Shown here piece by piece: positions 10,464 through 20,978 of a stretch of DNA of 64,000 nucleotides. The notes under the pieces were generated by a model. It was not told the DNA's origin and did not search any database. It saw nothing but the letters and a program-made list of their open reading frames with translations. The translations under genes and the position numbers were made by a program. Source of the stretch: Strongylocentrotus droebachiensis. Its lineage: Eukaryota; Echinodermata; Echinoidea; Camarodonta; Strongylocentrotidae. Each line of letters begins with the position of its first letter. The stretch's first letter is position 1. The stretch is taken from NCBI GenBank assembly GCA_035222895.1, contig JAVYIG010000090.1:186001-250000 (forward strand), read 5' to 3'.

Positions 10464-12375
10464 TTAAATGGGTAATGAAGTGGTCCCTTGGGTGTTGCTG
10501 ACAGGCGCAACGGTATTAGACGTGACGAGGGGACCCGAAACTCGTCCCGTGAAGATATTTCTGATGGCGGCCCTGAAATGCGGATGCTTGGTGCCGTAGA
10601 TTATCGGGTTCATGCATACGTTGAACAGGAGGAAAGCTTGACCTAAAGGTGTACCGTCAGGCCCGATGTCGTGGTTGAGAACGTTGACGCCGTATGGGAC
10701 AATACACACGATGAACCCAATGACAACGTAGAATGTGTTCTTGGTGATGCGGGTCTCCAGATCGCTGCCTTTCTTGGTTGGTGGCTTTTTGGTGGCAGCG
10801 GTGGGATTCTGTTGAGAAAGCGTACGAGCAAATAAAAGAAGAGAAAGAAAGTTGAACCATTTATTGAAGCGGGTGACAAGGAAGTCGTAACGAAAAAATG
10901 GGAATCGCACTAGCTCCGGATTCAAATGAATAATTGGCTCTTGCCTTATAGTACTACAAGAAATGTCGTACAGTGGGATGTCAGTTCAAGAAGGGTGTTA
11001 ATTGTGTGTTAATGTGTATGGATTAATAATGCCCTTATGAATCCAAACAGACATCTCCGTCAGCGTTACGAAATTCTTTCAAACAAAGCGCCCTGATGGG
11101 TGTAATTTTTCCTTTAGACATTCAACAAGGAATAGGACAGGTTCGGATATGTAGAATATAAGAATGAATACCCCCTAAAAATGAACAATACATACCTGTG
11201 TTTTCTTTTCATTTGCTGAGTTGCCTTGGCCTTCAGTACCATCTGCGTTGCTCCCATCACCACCTTCCTTGTTGTTACCGCTTTCCTTGTCGCCTGATCC
11301 CGCGCCTTGCACGGTCGAACTAACGGTGGCTACCGCAGTATTCTTCTGCTGTTGCTGCTGCTCAGAGGACCACGCATTTTGCTTCCTCACGTGCAGTCTA
11401 ATATGTATGTAGATGCGTAGGTATACGCATAATACGATGAATAATGGTACAGCAGTTAAGAAAGTGCCAGCCAAATAGGTGTGGATGAGGTTCTCCGTGC
11501 CGTCTGGCCTATCCTCCAGATCACTGCAGAGATGGGGTCCATTATCATAGCCCAGATCCGTGGCGCCGATAGCATAAGGCAAGACGATGACGGAGAAAGG
11601 GATCAGCCAGGTGAAGAAGAGAATGATACCTGTGTTAACACGGCTGTATATCTAAGGAGGAAACAAGAAAATATATAGGCTCATTATAAAAGTACTACCA
11701 ATTATTTATTTTCGAGCGTAAATAAGCAAGTATTAACACTTAAATCATTATTCCAATAAATTTTAAACGAAATCACCCAGTTAATATTTGACCAATGTGA
11801 AAATGAGTTTAAATGTTACAACAGAGGGTGCAAGTATTTTTTGTTCCAACCCCAATCACCCTGGTTACAGTAATTGTGTTCTTTAATATCCTTAGGGGAT
11901 AGGAAGGAAACGAAAAGAAAAAGGAAAAAACACGCAGCAGCTAGGATTTGATTAATGATACCTTTGTATACGTTGCATTTGAAGTGGTGATGAGAAACAT
12001 GCGGTTGAAACCAATAGCAACAAGATGCCACACGCTGCTACCGCTGCAGGTGAACCGCAGTACAGCTACCAAGATACAGGTCTCATTCGGTAGCGGCCAA
12101 CCCCGGGGTGATACCAACCCAACGATGATCCAGGGTATGGTTAAACTCAAGAGGATATCACTACATGCAAGGCTGGTGATGTATACATTGGTGATCGTAC
12201 GCAGCTTCGGGTACAGGATGACAGAGAGGATGACGAGGGAGTTACCGCAGAAACCCAAGACAGCAATGGAGCCCAACCATCCCGCCAGGCCTTTCCGAGC
12301 ACCCAGGTTCTCCACATCGAGCTCCATGTCCTCCTCCTCTTGCGGCATGGAGGAAGTGTTTAAATAATCAAACAT
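10464..12375 (-). CDS. Class A (rhodopsin-like) GPCR, melatonin/moody/GPR84-like, three coding exons
   Basis: Exons run 12375-11962, 11651-11196 and 10808-10464, all phase 0, with donors GTATCA and GTATGT and acceptors TTAG and CAG. They give 404 residues. The start is the ATG at 12375 in CCCACCATG. Membrane segments: TM1 about 30-54 (GN, N45), TM2 64-88 (LACSD, D73), TM3 100-125, TM4 145-168, TM5 195-220, TM6 314-336 (CIVPY) and TM7 343-361 (NPIIY at 357-361). C100 and C180 would form the usual disulphide; N6 and N97 sit in glycosylation sequons. The DRY position reads FNRM, like the NR(Y) variants of melatonin and moody-type receptors. The third intracellular loop is long (about 222-313), with five glutamines at 236-240 and a Gly/Asn-rich stretch. 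It would signal from the plasma membrane; the ligand is unknown. The subfamily is a guess, the GPCR call is firm. Confidence 0.9.
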
Positions 12376-12400
12376 GGTGGGCACGTCTCAGACTAATAAT

Positions 12401-12525
12401 CTGTAAAGGATAACAAGGTAAGGAGAAACGCTTTTAAAGAATCATTTTTCATCATTCCGAAAAAAGAAAGCTGAAAGGATAACAAGGTAAAAAGATACGC
12501 TTTTAAAGAATAATTTTCATCGTTC
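12401..12525. repeat. Local tandem duplication just upstream of the GPCR start codon
   Basis: AAAGGATAACAAGGTAA, a purine-rich spacer and ACGCTTTTAAAGAAT occur twice, about 73 bp apart. They lie within 150 bp of the GPCR ATG, so they fall in its 5' UTR, promoter or a 5' intron. No recognised binding site is claimed. Confidence 0.65.
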
Positions 12526-13064
12526 AATAAAATAAAAAAAGCTAAAGAGCATTCTTTGTAATATATTTCTACTTATAGACGTGAGTTTAAAAATTCTAAT
12601 ACGGTGGAGGAAGATTGAGATTTATGCAACTTATATAAGTATTCTGTGTCAGACATGTTTACATCGAAATATATTTCATTTTCATGTTCATTTTCATCAT
12701 TATCATAATCATCATCGCTGACATGTAACTTGATTTGTATGTTGCAGAAGAAAAATAATTTCAATGTAATTAAATATCCCATGGTATATCTTGGAAGGAG
12801 TGCGTGGAGAATCATAAAAGAAGTATATTTCAAAGCTGAATTTTGCTTAAGATTTTCACATGTCTTTTGAGCGTCACGACGTTTTGTTAAGTGTGAGGAA
12901 AACTTGAACTAATGGATGCATTCGTTGATTTTTAATGTAAAATGCAATTTTGTAGTTCCTGTACAAACATACATGGTACACAGAAAAACATCACAATTTT
13001 GTAAAGCGCTAGAGAACGTCTGAAGGAAATTGTGATGGGGGGAATGATGGAAAGAGAAAGGGTT

Positions 13065-13069
13065 AGAGT

Positions 13070-13100
<31 letters not shown>

Positions 13101-13140
13101 GGGGAAAGACGAGGAGAGATAGAAGGAAGATAGAGGGAGG
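13065..13140. repeat. (GA)n microsatellite
   Basis: Purine-only GA repeat degrading to GGGA/AGAC words; it generates the serine/leucine-rich minus-strand frames in this region, which are not genes. Confidence 0.85.
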
Positions 13141-13615
13141 GAAAGACAGGAAGATGCGATCGAGGAAGTCTCTGTGTCTCCGTGAAATCGAAGGAAGACT
13201 GCATCATTGTTTGTTCGGTCGTAATTCCTGCATTGTATTATGTTGACTACTTGAACCAATTAGTATATTTTGTCGAGTGTCAACATAAAACACTCTTTTC
13301 GTAACGTACCCTGCCCGGTTTCCGCTCGATAGGCAGTTTTTCTTAGATTACTTCTCTGAAAATAAATTATACAGGCGCTAATGCATATTGATTTGCAGCG
13401 AAAATTGTACTAAGTTCAATCATGCCATTTTTACGCCTGAAATCGAACGCGATCGTCCGTAGTACGCAGGCTGCGTGAGGCATTTGCCTTGCCTATTTCC
13501 GCTATGACCTGTCCTAATTCCGCTCGCGCGCAGTTATCACAAAAATAGACCTTCAAAGCCAGCGCTCGCAACTTAGGAAAGATCTTGATCGACTGTCGTC
13601 AAGGTCAAACTACAC

Positions 13616-15024
13616 CAGGGGCGGCGATTTCTTTTCATGACCGGGGGGGACGAAACGCGAGGAACGAGGGGGGAGTGACGTCATGAGCAAAACGTTTTTT
13701 TTTTTTTTTTTTTTTTTTTGGGGGGGGGGGGGGAGAAGAAAAAAAGTCCGAATCATCACCGCTCTTACATGTTATAGCAGGCCCCGCGGAACGTTTTTCG
13801 AAGTGGGAGGGCGGGGTGGGGGAGCTAAAGTATTTACGATCAGATAGGGCAAAGCAAGTGGAGCGTAAATCGGCGTGGGGTCCTGGCGCAAAGTCAGGGC
13901 CCTGGGAACGATTAAAAAAAAAATTAAAAAAAAGCGTCATTAGTGTGGGTGTCGGCTGTGTGACAATTTCGTACACAAAGCATAATGATATACATTAAAT
14001 ATATCAGACAAATTTTTTTTTGCAGGGGGTGCGCTGCAGCACCCCCAGCACCCCCGCTTCCCAGGGCCATGGGCAAAGCCCCGGCGGGGGTCAGGTCTTT
14101 AGGCATTTAATAAGGGTCAGATGAGCATATTTTGATACCTTATTTGTGACACTTGTATGCAGGTCACAAATCGGAGTGGGGACCAGGGGGGCGAAGCCCC
14201 CCAGAAGCTCAGCGCTTTCAGGCATCAAATTACGATCAGATGATCATCCAGGGGCCGCCTTAGGGCCCTTAGTGGGGTGTAGGAGGCGGAGTCCCCGGAA
14301 GCTCAAGGTTTTAGGCCTTTGAACATGGTTAGATGAGCTTCCAGTGGCCCGCTTAGGGCCCTGGTGGGGTCCAGGGGGCGGAGCCCACGGAAGCTCAGGT
14401 GTTTTAGGCATTTAATTATGGTCCGCTGAGCAACAAGGGGGCCTTAGGGCCCTTGGTGGGGCTAAGAGGGCAAAGCCCCCGGAAGCTCAGAGAAAATCAT
14501 GCCATTTCAGCAACATTTGTAAATTAGTCACTGGTATCGAATTAGAAATAAACCACGTTTGAATTTTATCGGGGGGGGGGGGGGGTACTGCCCCAAGCCC
14601 GAGTGAGTGAGCATAGTGAACGAGAGGGGTGAAGGTGACGAAATTGACTACTCCCTCACAGGTTTTGTTGTATTACAAAATTATATTCCTTAGAAAAACT
14701 TTAGTATGAAAAGAAAGAATATACTTTTTTCACACTTTACTTTCTACAATATTTACTTGAACATTTTAAAGGATATTATGCGAGGGAGCATAGCTCCCGA
14801 GCCAGAAGATTTTTACATTTTTATGTCTAAACGCTTAATTTTTAAGTCTAAACACTGCACTCTTGGACCCTCCAAAGCCTAATAGTGTGTTGCAGTCTTT
14901 AGTCAGTATTTGCTGTACATTATTTGTTTGCACTTTTTCAAATTTTCCGGGGGGGACGATCCCCTCCTACAAAAATCGAGGGGGGGACGTGTCCCCCCCG
15001 TCCCCCCCGGGATCGCCGCCCCTG
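13616..15024. mobile_element. hAT-like non-autonomous DNA transposon, 1.4 kb, with target duplication
   Basis: The left end is CAGGGGCGGCGAT and the right end its exact complement (ATCGCCGCCCCTG), a 13-bp terminal inverted repeat. The 8 bp outside each end are identical (AACTACAC at 13608-13615 and 15025-15032). An 8-bp duplication plus ends beginning CAGGGG are typical of the hAT superfamily. No transposase is visible. The interior carries long T and G runs (about 13694-13732), a G-run near 14571-14585 and a four-unit repeat shared with the element at 17.2-19.3 kb. Confidence 0.9.
14030..14500. repeat. GC-rich tandem block inside the 13.6-15.0 kb hAT-like element
   Basis: About four units of 93-118 bp. 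Each has a TTTAGGCATTTAAT-like word, GGTCAGATGAGCA, TTAGGGCCC, and a short hairpin of the form GGGGGC-GAA/GGA-GCCCCC followed by GGAAGCTCA. The same block recurs at 18640-18980. Confidence 0.8.
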
Positions 15025-16187
15025 AACTACACTGTCTGATCTGGGAAAACAACTCTGTTACTGCCTTTGGAATATCCTGCAACTTGTCTTTAAATGTTTT
15101 GATTAAAAAGGTAATCAGTCAAAACTTAGTGTTCTATCGCTAATCGGGAGAGGGAAAGAAAATCAAAATAACAATATTTGTAAATTAACCACTATTAGGC
15201 ATCTGGGTGAAAGAATCCGAAAAACACTAAATGCTTACAGCAACCCCGGACAGCAACTAAGTGAACACTTTTGAAAAGAAAGTAATGGCACTTCGTTTTT
15301 GTGTTTTTGTTTCTTTTATTGCAAACTGGTCTCGACATCTCTCAAATTCTGATCAAAAAATATATCAGCGTAGGCCTAATAGTTTAATTGGTGAAGTAGT
15401 CTAGCATTATCGACATTATATCGTCATCGCCGACATCGTCTTAATCATCATCATTGCAATTTTTAGTGTAGGCCTACATGAGATGCAAATGTGGTTTCCT
15501 GTTTGATTTTTTGTTTAAGTTGTTGTGTTTTATGTATTCTATATAGTTGTTCCAAAATATGCAGTATTTGATAATGCATTCAATAATATAGTCCAACTTG
15601 AAAGACAAAACCTTCCGAAATGAACTTGAAAACGAAGTCGTCGCTTCACTTTCCATAGCAAGTCAATTTCTGCAAAAGAAGGTGGTAATTATGCAAAAGC
15701 GAGATGGTGGGGGGGGGGGGGGGGGAGGCGTCGCCTTCATGTTTATGCCAGTGTACCTCAACAACAAAAGAGGTTGAAAGCTAGTCTCTAATTATTTTGT
15801 TGACATTACAGAGAACAACTATATTCCTGCAATTTCTGCATCTTAGTGGCATGTAAAGAAAAGAAGTTTTCTGGATGTGGATTGAAAATGTTCCTTCTGG
15901 CACCCTTATACTCCCCCACATCTTCTATATAATGCTACATGTTACATTCATCCATTCATCTATTTATTTATTAATTCAATATTCATTCATTCATTCATTT
16001 TATTGCCGAGAGAGATTAATGTTATGGATAGAGATGAAAATGTTTACCTTTTATTCGCCTTAAAACTTAAAAAGCAAAACTCACAACGTATACAAAAATC
16101 ACCCTAGCAATTTCAAAGGCCTGACAGGCGTATAGGCCAGGTCCTTGTGAAATATAATATTTATACTACTTTTCGATAACGTTTCAT
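15025..16187. other. Non-coding interval with a G-run
   Basis: AT-rich sequence with no supported gene. A run of about 17 G lies at 15709-15725, and short ATTCATTC repeats lie near 15950-15990. Confidence 0.5.
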
Positions 16188-16195
16188 ATAATTTC

Positions 16196-16595
16196 CCCGG
16201 CCCCCCCCCCCCCCCCACACAATGTTATTTAGGGTACGCATATGCTCGTTCCCTCTTTTTTAAAGCACCCCCTATCTGAGGACTGCCAATATTTCCGAAC
16301 CCCCCTTTCGCGGGCATTTCGCAGGCTTTTCCTGCCTTGGAGACCCCCCTAAATCAGGAAAAATGCTCAATGTACCCCCCTTAATTCGGAATAATTTCTC
16401 AGAAGTCCAAAGAGATGAGAGAAAAAAAGAAAAAAACACCCCCTTTTTAAAGAAATCTCCGGGTGAAGAGTCAAATACACCCCTTTTTTTACAATTCTCG
16501 GGCCGGACTTTGTCGCACGAAAAGTACCCCTTTACCGGAGATTTTGGCAACACGCATGCGGTCATTTCGACCTCTGAGTGGGGGGGGGGGGGGGG
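16196..16595. mobile_element. Small DNA element with C-run/G-run ends, 400 bp, copy 1
   Basis: It starts CCCCGGCCCCCC... and ends in a long G-run, so its ends are complementary homopolymers. ATAATTTC lies just outside both ends (16188-16195 and 16596-16603), an 8-bp target duplication. Inside are TTATTTAGGGTACG, TCTGAGGACTGCCAA, TTTCGCGGGC and TCGGGCCGGACTTTGTCGC. A shorter copy with a different duplication lies at 16743-17051. Confidence 0.8.
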
Positions 16596-16742
16596 ATAAT
16601 TTCACATAAAACAACAGGCTGGGATTTTAGTTTCTACCCTTATATTTATATTGATCACAGTCAACTGAGGGCAATTTATGGCAGATAAAATGACATGGTT
16701 CAAGTTTATTTACAGATTGCTCATTGAAAAGTGAAATGAGAT

Positions 16743-17051
16743 CCCGCCCCCCCCCAAATCAGTGTTATTTAGGGTACGCGTATGATTGTTCCCTCTTTTT
16801 GAAAGCACCCCTATCTGAGGACTGCCAACATTTCCGAACCCCCCTTTCGCGGGCTTTTCGCGGGCTTTTCCTGCCTTGGTTCGGAATAATTTCTCAGAAG
16901 TCCAAAGAGATGACAGAAAAAAAGAAAAAACGCCCCCCTTTTTTTACAATTCTCGGGCCGGACTTTGTCGCACGAAAAGTACCCCTTTACCGGACATTTT
17001 GGTAACCCGCATGGGGTCCGTCCGTTCTCGGAGTGGGGGGGGGGGGGGGAG
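16743..17051. mobile_element. Small DNA element with C-run/G-run ends, copy 2, internally deleted
   Basis: Same family as the preceding 400-bp element (TTATTTAGGGTACG, TCTGAGGACTGCC, TCGGGCCGGACTTTGTCGC). It is bounded by AATGAGAT at 16735-16742 and 17052-17059. A stretch between the TTTTCCTGCC and the AATAATTTCTCAGAAG words is missing compared with copy 1. Different target duplications show two independent insertions only about 150 bp apart. Confidence 0.78.
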
Positions 17052-17289
17052 AATGAGATAATGTGACCTATAGATTAATTGAAGTTAATTCGTCCGGCAG
17101 ATTTCGACAACCGCATTTCTGTAATGCCAGTAAAGAATGTTATGCCTGGTGACAGGCGCGGATCCAGGATTTCTTAGGGGGGGGGGGGGGTGCCCAAATT
17201 TCAAATTATGCGAACCAAATATTGGTATGTAATAGTGAACAACAGTGACGTAATGCGGGAGGGGGGGGGGGGGTCGGTGCAAACGCGAA

Positions 17290-18600
17290 ACGCGGAAGCT
17301 TTGACGTTTTATTAAATTAGACGACTCGTTGTACCGTTCTCGACTCTTAATCTTCGTCTGAATTTAGTTTTTTCCCTCCCGCGCAAAGCGCGAATTTTTT
17401 TACGATTTATTAAATTATTAGAGAAAGAAGACGATTCGTTGTAGAGTTCTTGACTCTTAATCCTCGTCTAAATTCAGCCCCCCTCCCCCTCCTGCGCGAA
17501 GCGCGGAAACTTTGACGTTTCATTAAACTATTAAAGAAAGAAGACGATTCGTTGTACCGTTCTCGACTATTAATCTTCGTCTGAATTTAGTTTTTCCCCT
17601 CCCGCGCGAAGCGCGGAAAATGTTATGATTTATTAAATTATTGGAGAAAGAAGACGATTTGTTGTAGAGTTCTCGACTCTTAATCCCTGTCTAAATTCAG
17701 CCCCCCCCCCCTCCCCCTCCTGCGAGAAGCACGGGAGCTTTGACGTTTCATTAAACTATTGAAGAAAGAAGACGATTCGTTGTACCGTTCTCGACTCTTA
17801 ATCCTCGTATGAATTTAGTTTTTCCCCTCCCGCGCGAAGCGCGAAAAATTTTACGATTTATTAAATTATTAGAGAAAGAAGACGATTCGTTGTAAAGTTC
17901 TCGACTCTTAATCCTCGTCTAAATTCAGTCACCCCCTCTCCCTCCTGCGCGAAGCGCGGAAGCTTTGACGTTTCATTAAACTATTACAGAAAGAAGACGA
18001 TTAGTTGTAGAGTTCTCGACTCTTAATCCTTGTCTAAATTCAGGTCCCCCCCCTCTCCTCCCGTGCGAAGCGCGGAAGCTTCTAAGTTTCATAAGATTGT
18101 GAGAGAAAGAAGACGATTGGCTGTACAGTTCTCGACTCTTAATCCTCGTCTGAATTCAGGCCCCCCCCTTCCCACACGAAGCGCGGAAGCTTTTAAGTTT
18201 CATAAGATTATGAGAGAAAGAAGACGATTGGCTGTACAGTTCTCGACTCTTAATCCTCGTCTAAATTAAGGTCTCCCCTCCCGCGCGAAGCGCGGAAGCT
18301 TTTAATTTTCATTAAATCATTAGAAAAAGAAGACGATTCGTTGTACTGTTCTCGAAAATAATCCTCGTCGGAATTTAGTTTCCCCCCATCCCACGCAAAG
18401 CGCGGAAGCTTTTACGTTTCATTAAATCATTAAAGATTCGTATAACCGTTATCGCCTCTGAATCCTCGTCTGAATTAAGGTTCCCCCTCCCGCGCAAAGC
18501 GCGGAAGCTTTGACGTTTCATAAGATTATGAGAGAAAGAAGACGATTCGCTGTACCGTTCTCTATACTCTTAATCCTTGTCTGAATTTCAAAGATGTTCT
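17290..18600. repeat. ~113-bp satellite, about 12 units, each with two hairpins
   Basis: The word GACGATTCGTTGTA recurs at 17320 (as GACGACTCG), 17430, 17543, 17653, 17771, 17881, 17996, 18112, 18223, 18332 and 18541, with a degraded unit near 18434; spacing is 109-118 bp. Each unit has CCGCGCGAAGCGCGG, a perfect 6-bp stem with a GAA loop. It also has AGACGATT and AATCCTCGTCT about 30 bp apart, a second possible stem. Units end in a C-rich stretch. No coding sense. Confidence 0.88.
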
Positions 18601-18639
18601 TTGTCTGCTACTTTTTCTTCCTACGTCCTCTTCCGATTT

Positions 18640-18980
18640 GGGGGGACCGCGGTCAGATAAGCATTCAGGGGCCCGCCTTAGGGCCCCTGGTGGGGTCGAG
18701 GCGGCGGAGCCGGCCCCGGAAACTCAGGGGTTTTAGGCGTTTAATTAAGGTCAGATGAGCATTTTTTGTAAATACCTATTATTTTGTGACACTGGAAGGT
18801 CACTATTTGGCGTAGGTTCCAGGGGGCGGAGCCCTCCAAAAGAGGAGTTTTAGGCATTAAATTACCGTCAGATGAGCATCTAAGGGCCCGCCGTAGGGCC
18901 CTAGGTGGAATACAGGGGGCAGAGCCCCCGAAAGCTTTGGGGTTTTAGGCATTTAATCACGGTCAGATGAGCAATCAGTA
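18640..18980. repeat. GC-rich tandem block shared with the 13.6-15.0 kb element
   Basis: Three units marked by TTTAGGC(A/G)TTTAAT or ATTAAAT, GGTCAGATGAGCA (near 18750, 18867 and 18962) and GGGGGCGGAGCCC hairpins. One unit keeps the TTTGTGACACT insert also found at 14150. Confidence 0.78.
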
Positions 18981-19267
18981 TCAGTACGCCAGTATCTCCT
19001 CTTTTCCATTTTTCTTTCCCTTTCCTTCCTTCTCTCTTATTTTTTTGATTGGGGGGGGGGGGGGGGTCAACAGCTTTGGAGGCAAGGCCCTTTCGGCCCC
19101 CCGATCTCCTTCTTCCCCCTTTTCTTTTCATCTTCCTCTTCTTTCTTTCCCTTTCTCTCCCCTTTCCCTTTCCCTTCTTTTCCTTTTTTCTCTTTTTTTT
19201 TTTTGCGGGGGGGGGGGGGGGGGGGGGGGCAAGGCCCGCTCGGCCCCCCCCCCTGGATCCGCGCCTG

Positions 19268-20796
19268 CCTGGTGACCATGTTATCTCATTTATGATCTTA
19301 TTTTTATCGGCAAAATGTAGGTCAACGATTTGATGGAATAAACTAAACCGAGTGTGTGAACATGGAATAAAGAAATTGAAGTGTGCACTTTCAAAAAAAC
19401 CAACCGCAGACCAATAAATTTTATTTAAAAAAAAAACAGAAATCCACTGGCAGATAACTTTTTCTCTTTTAGAGCATTAACGACGCACGACACAAACACG
19501 GGAGTAGAGTGTGTGTTTGAGCGAGCGGAAATAGGACAGGGGCATCACAGGGCGACATGGCCAAGTTCAAGCTTCGATAACTTTTTTATAAATAATAATT
19601 TCCGCAAGAAATTTGTAACTTTCATATCTCTGTCAATAAAAGTATTTTTTTCACCACATTTTTCTTTCTGACCGTTCTTAAAAGGAACTTTATGTTTTTT
19701 TAAAAAGGTTGATTCACGCCTGAATAAGCGAACAGTGACGTCATTCGCGTATCATCGTTAAATGCGCGATCGACAGTGTCCCATATTTCGTGTCCTTGCG
19801 ATATATGCTGCCATAGCGAGTTAGTTGCACGTTTTCATTGCGCACCGGAGAAACTCGGGCGATGAAAGTCGGCCGTTGTGTCTAGGTTAGGTTATGGTGC
19901 TTTCTCTGGCATCACTATTTTTGTGAAGCGTAAAATCTAAATCAAATTTACGATATTTATACAAAAATATGTTTATTATGATAAGTTCCCCGAACATGAA
20001 AACATTCTGTCTCTTTAAATCGAATACCTTTTCTATGGAACTAGGTCCCTCCTCCCTCTGACGTATTCAATTGAATTTCATCATGTGTTTGATAGAAAAT
20101 CATAAATGTTCGAAAGGTACAGAAAGCCTTGTGCGTGGTTAATTACATTAAATCAATTAAATAAAGTCAAAAGTTTCACCGAACCAATTCATGTGTTGTT
20201 TTTTAAAACTTTCCAATATCTCACATGATATGGCAATTTACGTTTTCGATCATTATATAGAATGATACCTTGCATTTTAGAGAGAACCTTCAGATGTGTC
20301 CACATTATACGTGTGTAGACGTTGTTGCTTTTTTCTGGAATATATACTTATTACGATAATTTCGACATGTACTAAGGTATTCTTGATTTTAATGATATTA
20401 CTTAAAGGCCAAACACTTATAAGTGTCAGTCTGGTCAGCGTGATGTTAACGTAAGTTCTAACCAAGTTGTTTTTAAAGATTATTTATATTTTTGTTAAAT
20501 CCTTATTTGTGACTTGAATGAAGACGTTACATTTTTCTTAACATAAACGTTATTCCATACAAGTAATCGTTAAGCTCAAACTCTAATTAAAAAAGGAACA
20601 GGCGTTCTTCAGAATACCTATGTTATTAGTTTATAGAGAAGCGATCTAGAATTAAATCAGTAGACTTCTTTAATAAAGGCACGAATTGAAAATTTAAATT
20701 CAACAAGCAATATTTGAATGTATGTTTGTTATATTAATATTGACATATTAATAATACATTATATCACATAGGTCACCTGTATTTGCTAACGACATC
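19268..20796. other. Interval without a supported gene
   Basis: AT-rich single-copy-looking sequence. Two GTGACGTCATT/GACGTATTC-like words occur (about 19735 and 20060) but are not enough to claim a regulatory site. Confidence 0.4.
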
Positions 20797-20978
20797 GGCC
20801 CGAATTCACAAAGGAGCTTTGTCGACAAACCTTGGTTTGTGCGCGTCAGTTTTATGACGCGTTTTGACGCGTTTCAGACCAAGGTTTGTCTGAACCTTGA
20901 TCTGAAACGTATCGAAACGCGTCTTATGACGCACATAAACCTAGGATTGTCGACAAACCTCCTTTGTGAATTCGGGCC
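20797..20978. mobile_element. Fold-back MITE with GGCCCGAATTCACAAAGG ends
   Basis: GGCCCGAATTCACAAAGGAG at the left is matched by CTCCTTTGTGAATTCGGGCC at the right, and both arms continue through TTTGTCGACAAACC and the TGACGCG/CGCGTC words. Nearly the whole 182 bp folds into one imperfect hairpin. No clear target duplication. Confidence 0.85.

Larger units (their letters stand above)
17153..19267. mobile_element. hAT-like non-autonomous transposon carrying a hairpin satellite, 2.1 kb
   Basis: The ends are exact 16-bp inverted repeats, CAGGCGCGGATCCAGG on the left and CCTGGATCCGCGCCTG on the right. CCTGGTGA lies outside each end (17145-17152 and 19268-19275), an 8-bp target duplication. Ends beginning CAG with 8-bp duplications fit hAT. 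The interior is not coding: G-runs after the left end, about twelve ~113-bp satellite units (17320-18600), a three-unit block shared with the 13.6 kb element, and pyrimidine and G runs before the right end. Confidence 0.9.

Noticed and set aside
19049-19333. Frames with poly-Gly, poly-Pro and Phe-rich stretches around 19.0-19.3 kb
   Set aside because: They read G-runs and pyrimidine runs inside the right part of the hAT-like element.
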